Below are positions 11,566-22,611 of a DNA stretch of 64,000 bases, piece after piece. This DNA comes from Solen grandis (Eukaryota; Mollusca; Bivalvia; Adapedonta; Solenidae): positions 6,953,324 through 7,017,323 of the forward strand of contig CM037783.1 of NCBI GenBank assembly GCA_021229015.1, in the 5' to 3' direction. Made by a program: the position numbers and the translations under genes. Position 1 is the stretch's first letter; each line of letters begins with the position of its first letter. A model generated the notes under the pieces. That model was not told the origin of the DNA. It searched no databases and saw only the letters and a list, made by a program, of their open reading frames with translations.

Positions 11566-12284
11566 ACAGATCCCCAGGGGCTCAAAGTTGAATGGGGCGA
11601 ATCATATTGTATAATGGTAACATTTAAAAAAGCAAGGGAGGACACTGTAAATCACCCAAATTGTCTTTAAAATAAAAGAAACGTTATTGTGATAGGCATT
11701 GTCTTATAATGATATTGTGGTTTGTTTCAATGTTCCAATTGAGTTTGACAACTACCGGGACTGGCTATATCTGTTTTATTTGCAGTGAATAAAAATATAA
11801 GTTTCATTGGCCTGTCAGAATATGATCAAAACTCATTTTTCGTGGGGAAAAAGGATTTACAACTATATCAATCATAATGATGTATCTGTTATTTTTATAC
11901 AGGTTTTGAATTTTCTGCTGCAATTGCAAAATTCAGTCTAAATGTATGTATTTTTTGTATTTCATTGAGAATTGAATGTTTTATTCACTGAAAATGAAAC
12001 TGGAAGATAGGCCTGTCCCGGTAGTTGTCAAGCTTGATTGGAACATCAAATACCCATTTTTATCATTTATAAGAGTAAAAGCAAAAAGAGAACCATTTTG
12101 AATCAATACTTTAATTCATTTCAAACATAAATGAACCACATTACTGAGTGAAATTTGCACTAAAATGCGATATTAAAGAAGAAGATGAAAAACAAAAACC
12201 TTGTCTTTCCTTCCTATTTTTAATGTTACGATATGATTTGACCCATTCAACTCAGCGCCCCTGTGAATAGATCCTAAAACTACC

Positions 12285-12390
12285 TAGGTGCCACAGTCCA
12301 GTGGTAGCAAAAACTATGACCGGTGGTCATGGGTTCAAATCCTGTCAGGATCAAAGTACTGGTCCATTCCAGGAACCATCTGGAGGTATA
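12285..12390 (+). mobile_element. SINE family 1 copy
   Basis: A tRNA-like head (ccagtggtagc...gggttcaaatcctgtcagg) is followed by aaagtactggtccattccagg. It is shortened between B box and body compared with the copy at 15110. Confidence 0.7.
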
Positions 12391-12620
12391 TATATGAGAT
12401 GTAAGAGCTTGTTTCCCTAGAGCAGAAGAAATGAGTTGAAACAGATTATACTGTGTCTATACCTCCCAAGATACTGAGGCCTATAAATATAGTAAATGTT
12501 ATGTGCTTGCTGATCTTGTTTATCTGGTACAAATGTTGCATGTGACAGTTCCTTTGGAACTTTAAAACTAGATGAGATTTGCCAATGCTCAGCTTCCCCT
12601 TTAAATACTTCATTACCATT

Positions 12621-13241
12621 TTTATAGGCCACTTGAGGTGGTCGTATATTGGCTTCCTCTTCTCCATCTATCCGTCCATTTATTTCTTGTGAAGGTAACT
12701 CCTCCTAAGTTTCTGACCGTATCTTTTCAAAACTTGATCAATGTCATTACTATAATTGGAAGATATGCATGAAGCGGCAATTTTCTAGTTCATTGATTTT
12801 TGCAAGAGTTATGTTCCTTGAAACTTAGTCTCTGTGTAGCTGATTGATATTGCAGCCTTGTGAATGCAACTCCTCCTGAATTTTTAAATGGATCTTTATA
12901 AAACTTGGCCAATGTCATAACTTATTGGGTAGATGTGCATGAAGCATGGATTTTCTGGTTCAGCGATGTTTGCAATAGTTATGCCTTTTAAAACTTGGTC
13001 TCTATAGCATATTAACTTGAGAACACAACTTCTAAGTTTTCAAATGGATCTTGATCAATGTCATTACTATAACGGGTAGAAACGCAATCTGGTTCAGTGT
13101 TTTTTGCAAGAGTTCTGCTCAGGATGAAAAAAGGATACATATTGAAACTGCTATTTACCTTTCATATCGGAAGCCTCTATAATCTTGATCTTTATATTTT
13201 GTGGCAACATATACATTGTGGTGGCACAGGCACTCCTGTTT
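12621..13241 (+). mobile_element. Helentron-like element, family with 15975-16884
   Basis: It begins tttttataggCCACTTGAGGTGG (hairpin) and then tcgtatattggc and a tatccgtcc tract. Tandem units with gaa-gcaactcctcctaa and cttttcaaaacttgatcaatg recur. It ends ttgtggcaacatatacattg, ggcacaggcactcctgttt. The 3' sequence is an inverted, diverged partner of the 5' hairpin. Confidence 0.65.
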
Positions 13242-13414
13242 AAATCTGCATGAATAATGTCATTGATTAAATCAAGACTATTTTAATAAAAATGAAAAAA
13301 AATGAATTTTCAATTATGTGTTTGTGTTTCTCAATATCTTTCCATAAGATTAAAAAAAAAAGATAAATGAGAAATCCTTTCAACAAGGTACAAATGGCAT
13401 GCATATGCTCATTA

Positions 13415-13480
13415 TGATTGATGATTGTTCAATGATTGTTCAATGATTGTTCAATGATTGTTCAATGATTGATGTTTGTT
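13415..13480 (+). repeat. 13-bp tandem repeat (aatgattgttc)
   Basis: Five near-identical units of TTCAATGATTG-T in a row, ending in gatgtttgttcaat. Confidence 0.85.
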
Positions 13481-14149
13481 CAATACACTTCTCTTATTCT
13501 AATGTGTTATGCTACAAAATCTACATTATAATTCAGAACTTGATCTGATAAAACTTGACTATGCATTGAACATGTCATGAGTGTAATGAATGAGCCCAAA
13601 ATTATAATTTTTAGATTATGATTTAATGAGCTATCGAAATGAATAAATATTAGTTGGCTCATTATCATTCTGTGATGGTAAAATGCATGCTAGCTGGAGG
13701 TGCCAACAAAAAGTGTGACAAAAGCACTTACAGTAAATCAGCATTGCACTAAATCATTGCTTTTGATTGGGTTATTTAGATAAGTTAAACGTTTAGGAAA
13801 TAAGTTATAGCATTTTGCTTACGGTCAAAACATATATTTGTAGAGTATCATGTATGAAATCATGATTAAAACAGGTGTGTGTTCAATTTGCTGGAAAAAA
13901 TAGCAACAAAAAACAATACTGTAAAATAACATTGATAATATGATAGAAAAGCACATTTGAGGGTACATAAATTCATGGATCGATGCTCAAGAAAACATTG
14001 GGACTACCCGGTGAACTGTTTATCTGAAGATAAATTTTTATGGATACATGTATAACGAAATTCACAAAAATTGTTTCCCATGAAGATCAATGATTATACA
14101 TTAGATAAACAGACTATTACACTATGGCTTTAAGCAAGATTTATGTTTG

Positions 14150-14455
14150 TTATTGGGTTAACGTCCCACTGAAAGTATTTCAGTCATTTGGAGACGATGT
14201 CTTCTTGAGACAGACATAGTGCTGCCACACTGCAGTATCACACTGTAGACATTTGGCATGATACCACATCCAGTCACATTATCCTGAAACTGAGTCAACC
14301 AGTCCTGGAACTAACCTTACATGCTGAGCGCCAAGCAAGGGAGCTAAACCAGTACCATTTTTTATGACTTTGGTAAGTTGTGACCAGGGATTGAACCCCA
14401 CAACATCCCGCTCTCAAGACAGACGCTCTGTCCACATGACCGCTGGGACAGGTAA
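14150..14455 (-). mobile_element. SINE family 2, near full length, reverse orientation
   Basis: On the minus strand a tRNA-like head (A-box area then ggggttcaatccctggtcac) leads into a body of about 200 bp with tggtatcatgcc and actgaaatactttcagtggg. The same body is at 19125, 22612, 33377, 40648 and 58403. Confidence 0.75.
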
Positions 14456-15109
14456 ATATACTACTCAAAGTTTGCTAAGCACCACTTACTATTTTCCCGT
14501 AGATTTACCTGCTAAGACAGGGAACTTTAAAGGCATGCTACATTAAAGTTTACATTAAAACAAATCTTGCTTTTATGCAGAAGTATTGTTTATGTACCAA
14601 ACTTACTACCAGTTACAAAAAATAAGCCTTTCGGATCCTCAATACTGGGAATGAATCATAATTAGAAAGTGCGAAATTTTGAGAAAACACCTTAGAATTT
14701 AAAGTCAGCTAAATTCAGAACTTTGATCTTCAAATATTCCTGTTTTCTAAATGGAATACTTTTAAGGATATTTGTAACGATGTTGACCTGTTCATGGTCA
14801 TTTTTTTCTGTATTGATCACAGGATTTAACTTCCATTTATAAAATGCCATTTCTTACAAAAAACACACTTTTGTGAATTTGCCAACTAATGACTGGAATT
14901 GGCTAAATCGTTGTAACTCATTTTTGAGTCTCTTTTCTATCATTTTGACAAAAACTATGCGTAAAAATGATGGTCAGCTAACACTTTCCTTTCAGGTACA
15001 TAGCATTACATTAAGCATGTTTTCATGTGACTCTATGGGAAAATTGTCAGTGGTGCTTAGCAAACTTTGAGTATATATAAGTAAAGGATGTATATATATA
15101 AGAGTGTTA

Positions 15110-15245
15110 TAAGAGCACCATAGTCCTGTGGTAATAAACCCAACTGTGGATCAGATTGTTGTGGATTCGAATCCTGTTGGGGGCAAGGATTTTTAATGAC
15201 CTTCCCAGGCGGAAGGTACTGGTCCAACCCAGGGACTGTTAAAGT
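15110..15245 (+). mobile_element. SINE family 1, best-preserved copy
   Basis: The head (gcaccatagtcctgtggtaa...gtggattcgaatcctgttgg) resembles a tRNA with GGATTCGAATCC as B box. The body has ttcccaggcggaaggtactg and gtccaacccagggactgtt. It lies just upstream of the ACER3 exon at 15359. Confidence 0.75.
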
Positions 15246-15358
15246 AAAGTAATTTTAAACCAAGAAATTACTGTCTCCAACCACTCATTTTGACTCATAA
15301 ATAATGTATGGTGGTCATTTTCTTGTGAATCTTGCATGTATTTAATTCTGTATTACAG

Positions 15359-15411
15359 GTGTTGGTGTTGGCTCCTGGTGCTTCCACATGACTCTTCTGT
15401 ACAGCATGCAG
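15359..15411 (+). CDS. ACER3: Alkaline ceramidase 3, exon with catalytic Ser and zinc His
   Basis: This 53-nt exon lies between tattacag and CAG|GTAAGT. It starts in phase with the exon at 6512: the split codon A|GT gives Ser. It encodes VGVGSWCFHMTLLYSMQ and ends on a codon boundary. GSWCFHMTL is the signature of the alkaline ceramidase/CREST family. In human ACER3 the Ser (S77) and His (H81) of this block are, respectively, a catalytic residue and a zinc ligand, and both are conserved here. The preceding intron is about 8.7 kb and filled with repeats. Confidence is high because both splice sites, the reading phase and the motif agree. Confidence 0.92.
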
Positions 15412-15668
15412 GTAAGTGAATTGTGTTGAGTGTTACCATGGCAACCAAAGAACTAAAAACAAACAATGTAAAGCTTAATTCTCAAAATAATTTGACTAAC
15501 TTTATACCTTCAGCTGTGTGAAGCTGATTGGGCTTGAATTCCACCAGCCATACTTAATTCTAAGTAATAATTAACACTTTAAGATGTGAATTTCACCATT
15601 CTTGTTTGGTAATCTACAAATAAACATAAGAATAAGCTTGTATAGGTCCAACAAAACAAACAAACAAC

Positions 15669-15816
15669 GAAGTCCCTGTAATGGTTCCACTATGTCTTAG
15701 ACCACTTAACCTCTACCAAGATAACCAAGGATCCCTATTAAAACATTAGGAAACTTGGTTATCACCATAAAAGGCCATGAGGTCCGAAATATAGCAGAAC
15801 CTTTACAGGTACTTTC
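15669..15816. mobile_element. MITE of 150 bp class (agtccctgtaatggttcc), copy 1
   Basis: Inverted ends: AAGTCCCTGTAATGGTTCCA at left and agaacctttacaggtacttt at right, with internal ataaccaagg/ccttggttat-type arms. This copy is more decayed than those at 33744 and 60885. Confidence 0.65.
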
Positions 15817-15974
15817 AAGGGCAAGAGATTCTGAGACATTGACTAAATGAGAGAAAAAAAAAATTACAGGTCCATTTTAAGAGACTCTATTTGGGGCCAA
15901 ATCTGTTTTATTGGACCACCTTGTTATAACAGGGATTTCTGAGGGAGTGAGGATTTGAGAAATTTGCTCCTTTT

Positions 15975-16884
15975 TATATGCCGCCGGAGGCGGTCGTATA
16001 TTGGCATCATCTTCTCCGTCTGTCTGTCCGTACGTACATCCATATCTTGTGAACGCAACTCCTCCTACATTTCTGAATGAATCTTTTCAAAACTTGATCA
16101 ATGTCATGTGCATGAAGTGGCGATTTTCCGGTCCATTGATTTTTACAAGATTTGAATCCCTTGAAACTTAAGTCTCTGTAGCTGATTGATATTGCAGCCT
16201 TGTGAACGCAACTCCTCCTACATTTCTGAATGAATCTTTTCAAAACTTGGTCAGTGTCATTACTATAATGGGTAGATGTGCATGAAGTGGCGATTTTCTG
16301 GTCCATTGATTTTTGCAAGATTTGTGTCCCTTGAAACTTAGTCTTTGTTGCTGATTGATATTGCAGCCTTGTGAACGCAACTCCTCCTACATTTCTGAAT
16401 GAATCTTTTCAAAACTTGGTCAATGTCATTACTATGATAGGTAGATGTGCATGAAGTGGCAATTTTCCGGTTCATTAATTTTTGCAAGATTTTTGTCCCT
16501 TGAAACTTAGTCTCTTTAGCTGATTAATATTTCAGCTTTGTGAATGCAATTTCTTGTATGTTTCTGACCTAATCTTTTCAAAACTTGGGCAATGTCATTA
16601 CTATACTGGGTAGATATGCATAAAGCAGGAATTTTCTGGTACAGTGATTTTTGCAAGAGTTATGCGGAGAAAGAAAAAAGGATTCATATTGATACTGCTA
16701 TTTGACCTACTGTCATATTGGAAGCATTTTTAGGGTTCTATCTCTGTTCAGCTAAATTAATTGGTCTTACAGACTTCATTATGAGCTTATGCTTACTGAA
16801 ATGTTAAAACCAATAATTAAAAGACCCCTCTTGGTCTTTATATTTTGTGGCGGCGTATATTGTGGCATCACTAGCACTCTTGTT
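15975..16884 (+). mobile_element. Helentron-like element with hairpin ends and tandem core
   Basis: It starts at tttttatatGCCGCCGGAGGCGG, then a tctgtctgtccgtac tract. Units with gaacgcaactcctcctacat sit at about 16051, 16204 and 16374, each followed by cttttcaaaacttg and gcatgaagtggcgattt. Near the 3' end GTGGCGGCGTATAT is the inverted counterpart of TATATGCCGCC, and the element ends in tagcactcttgttt. Confidence 0.7.
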
Positions 16885-17102
16885 TGCTTTAAAATCTGCT
16901 AAAAGAGAGGTGAAAATGTAAACCAGTCCTTCATACAATGGACTCACTGGAAAATGAGATGCTTTTTTTTTATGATTTATATAGACAAGATTATCCCTGT
17001 AAGTATCAAACCATTAATAACGACTTCACAAGTGTTATGTTGCAAGTAATGTCAGATTAGTCTGGTTTTAAATATGCATTAAAATCCCGAGTTTTGAATG
17101 TA

Positions 17103-18010
17103 CAGTGAAACCTCGTTAGTCCGGGCTCCATTATTCCGGAAACCTCGCCATCCGGACACTTTTCTCTTGGAACGGATTTCCACAACGTAAAAATGATTCG
17201 ATAATACGGAAATTTGCGTTCCGGATCCGGACATCCATTTTGGGAACCAATCTTCCATTTGCTATTTAAAATGACTCGATAATCCGGGTACCAGTTCAGA
17301 CTGGATTTCCCACCTACTATTTTTAGACATCATTCGGACTACTCTTTGCGCGTGACTGTTATAGAAGTGCCACCTGCAGATTGTTTACACATAGCCGCGA
17401 GCGCTTCACACTAATCAGTCCAGAGAACAGGGGGCAATTAAGGGCTGGTATAGCCGCAAGCTACATATATAACTAGCGAGTGAAGAAGGTAAAATTTATT
17501 CACAGCTGCAGATGTATGCTGTAAAAAGAGACAGAAAGGCCAACCATCCTTTAGATCGTCTTTTGTTCATATGTTTTGTTTTCAGTGCGTACATTTAATA
17601 TTCATTTGTTTGTGACTGTTTTGGCTAAAATAATTAAATCCAATTCATTTTGCTCACGAATGCAGAACAAGAAATGGGTCACAATTATGCTGTCACCTAC
17701 TTAAGGTGTCTTTTTCTTCGCTTAAAGAATGCTGATGTCAAGGATGGATTTAAATAAAATTAAACCATCATTTGTAAACATCAATTTAAATACATAATCA
17801 TATATAGTCCTAAGCATATAATTTTAAATATAATTATTATTAATGGAAAACAAACATAAACACACACACACACAGTGTACAATGAGAAAGTATGAAAGAA
17901 AGAAAGAAAAAAGAAGAAGAGAGATATGGATTGATTCATTAATACGGAAAATTCATTAATCCGGAAATTTAAATAAGGACCAAAGTGTCCGGACTAATGA
18001 GGTTTCACTG
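17103..18010. mobile_element. Non-autonomous pogo/Tigger-like DNA element
   Basis: The ends are CAGTGAAACCTCGTTAGTCC and its inverted counterpart (one mismatch within 20 bp), each flanked by TA, the target duplication of the Tc1/mariner superfamily. Inside, more copies of att-ccgga motifs (attcattaatccggaaattt) are scattered near both ends. At about 908 bp with no long frame it lacks a transposase. Superfamily assignment rests on TIR style and TA duplication. Confidence 0.75.
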
Positions 18011-18876
18011 TACAGTTATTAAGCCTCTGGGATCAGAGATTTACTTACAATAAAAAATATGTGGGTAGTATCTACAAAGTAACATCAGATTGGAATAACT
18101 TTCATAAAATTGAATAAATCCTGTATTTTCTGAAGTGTTTTCATTTTGGATAAGTAATTTACCAGATAAAGACTTAGTAACCTACCACTGTAGCCGTTTA
18201 AATCAATATTTTTGAATAATAAACAAAAATACTCTCCATATTAAAAAAACAAAACAATTGATTTTCAATTCATGCATTTTGCAAAAATCACTTGAGTTGT
18301 TTCAGGGATTCAGTATTTATGAAGAAGAAAAAACAACATTTGGTTTACAGTTCTCGTATTTATAAGACATGTATGAATTTACACTTAAATGAAAATCAGT
18401 TCAGGGCAGGATCCAGGAGTTTCGGTTGGGGGCGGGGACACTAAATTGAAAAAAAAATTGTAGGCAGTGACAATGCAAGTGGCTTGCAGCTTTGCCCAAG
18501 CCGTGAGAAGGGTGTAGTTTTGATTTGGTTTGATATCAGGGGGAACTCCCTGCAAATTTTTGTTTAATTGAAAGGTTTGAAATAGTGCATTCTTATGAGT
18601 TTTTTGGGGGGTTGTATGTCTACATTTATGTATGGTTGGGGAATTTTAAAGGGGGTGCACATTGGATGTGCCCCCCCCCCTTAAATCTGCAAGTGCATTT
18701 GTTATCTTAGCCAAAGTAACATTTTTTGTTTCTTTCATAAAAATTCTCAAATTTTGCAGTTTGAAATTCTTGATAAATATTGTTAATGACTGAGGTAGTA
18801 ATTCATGTCTTCTTTGTCATGTACTTGGATTGATATTTAGTAAAATAGGAATAATGATAATGTGTTTCTACCTAAT

Positions 18877-19085
18877 TATACCTCCAGATAAAAGTATATG
18901 GGGGCTATATTGGAGTCACATCTGTCAATTTGTCAGTGTGTCTGTGAATGAGATATGTCCGCCCTATTTCTTTTTTTTTAATTCCCTTTGTTATATTTCT
19001 CAAGACTAACTCAAGACGAAGGTAACAGTAACTGTGACAAAGCGGTATCTGGGGGTATTTATCATCTGCAATGATAATTCTTGTT
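18877..19085 (+). mobile_element. Short Helentron-like element
   Basis: ATACCTCCAGATA near the 5' end is matched in reverse by TATCTGGGGGTAT near the 3' end. A small hairpin (ATCATctgcaATGAT) and aattcttgttt follow. It shares the tctgtga-tgagat-tgtccg-cctatttc segment with 25634-25942 and has no tandem core left. Confidence 0.65.
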
Positions 19086-19124
19086 TAAATATCATTTTAA
19101 GCACTCAGCATGGTTTATTTAAAG

Positions 19125-19295
19125 TTCATCCTGGTCACTAATGGCCAGGTGTCAATACAATGTGACTGGGTGTGGTATCATGCCACTTATCTATGGCTTG
19201 ATATTACAGTAAGGCAGCGCTATATCTCATGTAGACAGTGTACTCTAATGACTAAAATACTGTTGATTGGACATTAAATGCTAGCAAACAAACAC
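19125..19295 (+). mobile_element. SINE family 2, 5'-truncated
   Basis: It carries only the body: gtgtggtatcatgccactt, gcttgatattacagtaaggc, and the terminal phrase gactaaaatactgttgattg followed by gacatt. The tRNA-like head is absent. Confidence 0.65.
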
Positions 19296-19464
19296 CTTAA
19301 TGGCATGTTTGTAAGCGTGTCAGGTTTTAAATTGAGAGCCCTTGTAAATGCCTGTGTTTCTATAATTATTCCCCTGTGTTTAGTTTCTCAAATCTTCAGA
19401 GAAATGCTGTAAACAAGGATGTTTTGATTTTAAGAAAACGTAATTCTTTTCTTGTATTTTTTAG

Positions 19465-19517
19465 CTACTGGATGAGCTGCCAATGATCTGGGGTTCAGCC
19501 TTTCTTATCTACGCATT
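19465..19517 (+). CDS. ACER3: Alkaline ceramidase 3, exon with catalytic Asp
   Basis: This 53-nt exon is preceded by a T-rich tract ending ttttttag and followed by GTAAGT. It starts on a codon boundary and reads LLDELPMIWGSAFLIYA plus two bases (TT) of the next codon. LLDELPMI directly follows the GSWCFHMTL...Q block in vertebrate ACER3; its Asp (D92 in human) is catalytic. The hydrophobic continuation fits the next transmembrane helix. The next exon must begin with one base completing TTN. No downstream exon with the family's later motifs (FWNIDN-like, HAWWH-like) was recognised, so the gene is partial here at both ends. A rearranged MITE starts 54 bp after the donor. Confidence 0.9.
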
Positions 19518-19570
19518 GTAAGTATCGTACATGTACACTCAGGACCTGTGTTCTCAAATAAAAATGGTAC

Positions 19571-19897
19571 ATAACCCTTTCCCTCATAGAGGACACCATG
19601 AAAAGACCTATGCGAACAGCATAAAACCAGATCAGCCTGCGAGTAACTCAGGTTTTATGCTGTTGGCTGCTCCTCAGTGGTCTGGAAATGAGGATTTTAC
19701 AATTAAATTTGGTAAGGTTTAACTGTGGTTTTCTGCAGATCAGGCTTTATGTGGTACCTGTGGTATCATTTCCAGACCACTGAGGAGCAGCCAACAGCAT
19801 AAAACCTGATCAGCCTGCGAGTTGCTCGCAGGCTGATCTGGTTTTATGCTGTTCGCATAGGTCTTTTCATGGTGTCATCTATGAGGGAAAGGGTTAA
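19571..19897. mobile_element. TTAA MITE, head-to-head fused copy 3
   Basis: The left part is a minus-orientation copy (ccctttccctcatagaggac...gcaggctttatgtggtacct style) that stops at gtggtacc. The right part is a plus-orientation copy starting inside at catttccagaccactgagg. The outer ends are ataaccctttccc and gggaaagggttaa. The fusion replaces two original ends and makes one larger imperfect palindrome. It sits 54 bp past the ACER3 exon donor at 19517. Confidence 0.8.
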
Positions 19898-20361
19898 AAA
19901 TTGATGGCTAAGGGTTTAAACTACATGAAAGTAAGAAGGAAAGGACCTACAAAATCCTGCTCTTGTGGAATTAAAATCTAATTGATATGAATAGAACTCT
20001 TCATTATTGAGAAATTAACAGGAAAATGAGAAAATTTCAACCAGTTAGCAGTCTAGCCTGTGAAGCACTGCATTGCTGATCAAGTTTTATCAGGTGTTCA
20101 ACCAACTACTAACTTTACAAAATAAAAAACAAAAAATCTGCCAGACTTCAGGCAGATCTAGTCTTTCATTTGGCCTCATATGTTATATAATTTCTAATCA
20201 TTGTGGGAAGGTGTTATTCTGTTGTATTTATTAAAGATTTGTGAGATATGAGAAGTTGTATAAGTAACTTTATCTGCCATACTAAGAATAGAGAGAAAAG
20301 AACAGATAAAGATAGAGGAAAGAGAGATAAGGACAGATAGATAAAGAGTAAGAAAAAAGTG

Positions 20362-20921
20362 AGGGGTGAATGCGAAAAGGTTCTAAGTACATTTTAGAAA
20401 ACTTTTCATAGAAAAGGTTAAAAAAATATTATTTTATCAGTTTGAAATTAACAATTACTAATACTTCTCAAATATAGTTACATCTTGGATCAAGATAACA
20501 CACACAAAAATAGCGAAAATGTTACTTAGACCTTCTTCGCACTGAAAATGCATTTGTTTGATTAACTTATTGCGAAAAAGGTCTAAGTAAAGTTTTTTTT
20601 TAACAAGTCTTCCTAAAAATTCATTATTCACCTATTTTTACATCTGTATTTTGTTTAACTACGTTCTTCAATTACCTAGTAAAGTGAGAAATGTATAATC
20701 AATTTGAACTTTTTTGCAAATTTGATGAATGCGAAAAAGTTCTAATAGACTAAAGCCACTTGGATTTGCATTAAAAATTAAAAAAATATTAAACAAGATC
20801 AAATAAAAGCAAAATTTTATACATTTTCATGGATGCTAGATAATAACATTTTTAGTTGTTTACTGTAAAAAAGTGATTTTGAGTAAAAATGTCATCTAGA
20901 ACCTTTTGGCTTTCACCCCTT
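20362..20921. mobile_element. DNA element with AGGGGTGAATGCGAAAAGG ends
   Basis: The left end AGGGGTGAATGCGAAAAGGT and right end ACCTTTTGGCTTTCACCCCT are inverted. Extra copies of the terminal motif occur inside (attgcgaaaaaggtctaag, gaatgcgaaaaagttctaa, and an inverted one near 20530). It is about 560 bp with no open frame. Confidence 0.65.
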
Positions 20922-20950
20922 GTAAGAGACAAGGACAGGTAAAGAGATAG

Positions 20951-21192
20951 TTAACCCTTTCCCTCATAGTAGACACCATGAAAAGACCTATGCGAACAGC
21001 ATAAAACCAGATCAGCCTGCGAGTAACTCGCAGGCTGATCAGGTTTTATGCTGTTCGCTGCTCCTCAGTGGTCTGGTAATGAGGATTTTACAATTAAATT
21101 TGGTAAGGATTGAGTTTGGCTTTCTGCAGATCAGGCTTTATGTGGTACCTATTGAGTGCGTCAAAATGAGTCTATATGAGGGAAAGGGTTAA
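20951..21192 (-). mobile_element. TTAA-flanked palindromic MITE, copy 4
   Basis: A complete copy in reverse orientation, with TTAA on both ends and an intact internal palindrome (cagcctgcgagtaactcgca centre). Confidence 0.9.
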
Positions 21193-21591
21193 TTAAAGAC
21201 ATTGGCATATACAGAGGAGAGGGACAGTAAATGGGGGAGATGAGGGACAAAGTAGATAGATTACTCAAAGCCTTTTTTTCTCTGTGGTTGAAGGATGCAT
21301 GCCATTTCATAATAATTTTCAGATATTTTGTGTGTTGTTGTAAACCACTCACCAAAGATAATTACACCGCAGGTATTAAATAGTTCAATGTTAGTGACAG
21401 ACTGTAAAATAAATAGAAATATTAGCCATTTTGTTGTGTGACTGTTTGATGAACAGAGGCTTATTACTGTCCTCCTGTAGTGTTAGAGGCCAGAACATTG
21501 ATGCTACAGGTTGAAATATGTCAGCAAAGCTACTACTATATATGAATACTGTGTTTTTGTTCTCTCTCCTCTCTCTCTCTCTCTCTCTCAG

Positions 21592-21622
21592 AAGGGATCA
21601 GCTTTCGTTGTTGATTTGGAAG
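21592..21622 (+). CDS. Candidate ACER3 microexon (unproven)
   Basis: A tract of about 30 nt of CT repeats ends in an AG acceptor, followed by 31 nt and then a good donor, AAG|GTATGT. Joined to the exon at 19465 it stays open: the leading A completes TTA (Leu) and ten codons follow (RDQLSLLIWK), ending on a codon boundary. Splice signals and phase support it. The peptide has no convincing similarity to the corresponding ACER3 region, and a CT microsatellite mimics a polypyrimidine tract by chance, so this is only a candidate. Confidence 0.25.
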
Positions 21623-21705
21623 GTATGTACATGTACTACCTGGATATATTAATCAATCAATATAGATTCCATCATATACATGAATTATGAAAAAATGTTC
21701 CAAAA

Positions 21706-21800
21706 GGTGCCATGGTTCAATGGTAATGTACAGGTTGTGGTTTGAGCCCGGCTTGTAGGCAAAAATCTGTCATGATGTTCCCAGGCACAATTCACTATCA
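21706..21800 (+). mobile_element. SINE family 1, 3'-truncated
   Basis: The head ggtgccatggttcaatggta...gtggtttgagcccggcttgt is followed by gatgttcccaggcacaa, where similarity to the copy at 15110 ends. Confidence 0.6.
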
Positions 21801-22349
21801 AACCAAAGGATTAGCATTAGTTGTTAGAATTTGTTTTCCAATGGCTGTAATAAGAAATAAGTTTAGAAAAAATAACCACAAAATATACTCCAGTGCTGAC
21901 TTAACAAAATAAAATATCAGGAAGAGAATGATTTGCAATACAAATGTACGCTACCACCCGCTGGTTCGATTAGAAGTTTCACATATATCTGTCTTCATGG
22001 GTATCAGATAGCTATTTAATTATTAAAGACTGAATTAAATGTTACTTATATTACTGAGTTAGAATATGATACCAGTTTTGTATGCAGACTGTCAACCCCT
22101 TTTCATGGTAAAATGTCAGAGTCAACTATATTAATCCAGATCAGCTCATTTAGTAAAATTTATCCATTTTATTTTAGTGTTTACAGATTTTATTATGGAC
22201 ACTTTGTTTATACTTCACCTCATATACACAACAGACTGTCATTATATGATGCCTTGGCAAACAGACCAGACCAAGATTAGGGTCTACTCTGTTTGCTGAT
22301 GCAATATTGTAGCTTGGATTCTACACTGTCTGCATGGAAAATCCATTGT

Positions 22350-22591
22350 TTAACCCTTTCCCTCATATAGACTCATTTTGACGCACTCAATAGGTACCAC
22401 ATAAAGCCTGATCTGCAGAAAGCCAAACTCAAACCTTACCAAAATTAATTACAAAATCCTCATTTCCAGACCACTGAGGAGCAGCCAACAGCATAAAACC
22501 TGATCAGCCTGCGAGTTACTCGCAGGCTGATCAGGTTTTATGTTGTTTGCATAGGTCTTTTCATGGTTTCCTCTGTGAGGGAAAGGTTTAA
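22350..22591 (+). mobile_element. TTAA-flanked palindromic MITE, copy 5
   Basis: TTAA at both ends; an internal palindrome around gcgagttactcgc is complete. The right end is slightly decayed (gaaaggttta). Confidence 0.9.
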
Positions 22592-22611
22592 TATATACCA
22601 TTGAAAATGGT

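Noticed and set aside
10827..11614. Overlapping frames of 71-92 codons on both strands
   Set aside because: Artefacts of a 36-bp tandem repeat without stop codons in some frames.
15110..15200. tRNA gene
   Set aside because: A and B boxes are present but the acceptor stem does not close, and the sequence continues into a repeated body, so it is a SINE head. The same holds at 8690, 12285, 25354, 33668 and 58403.
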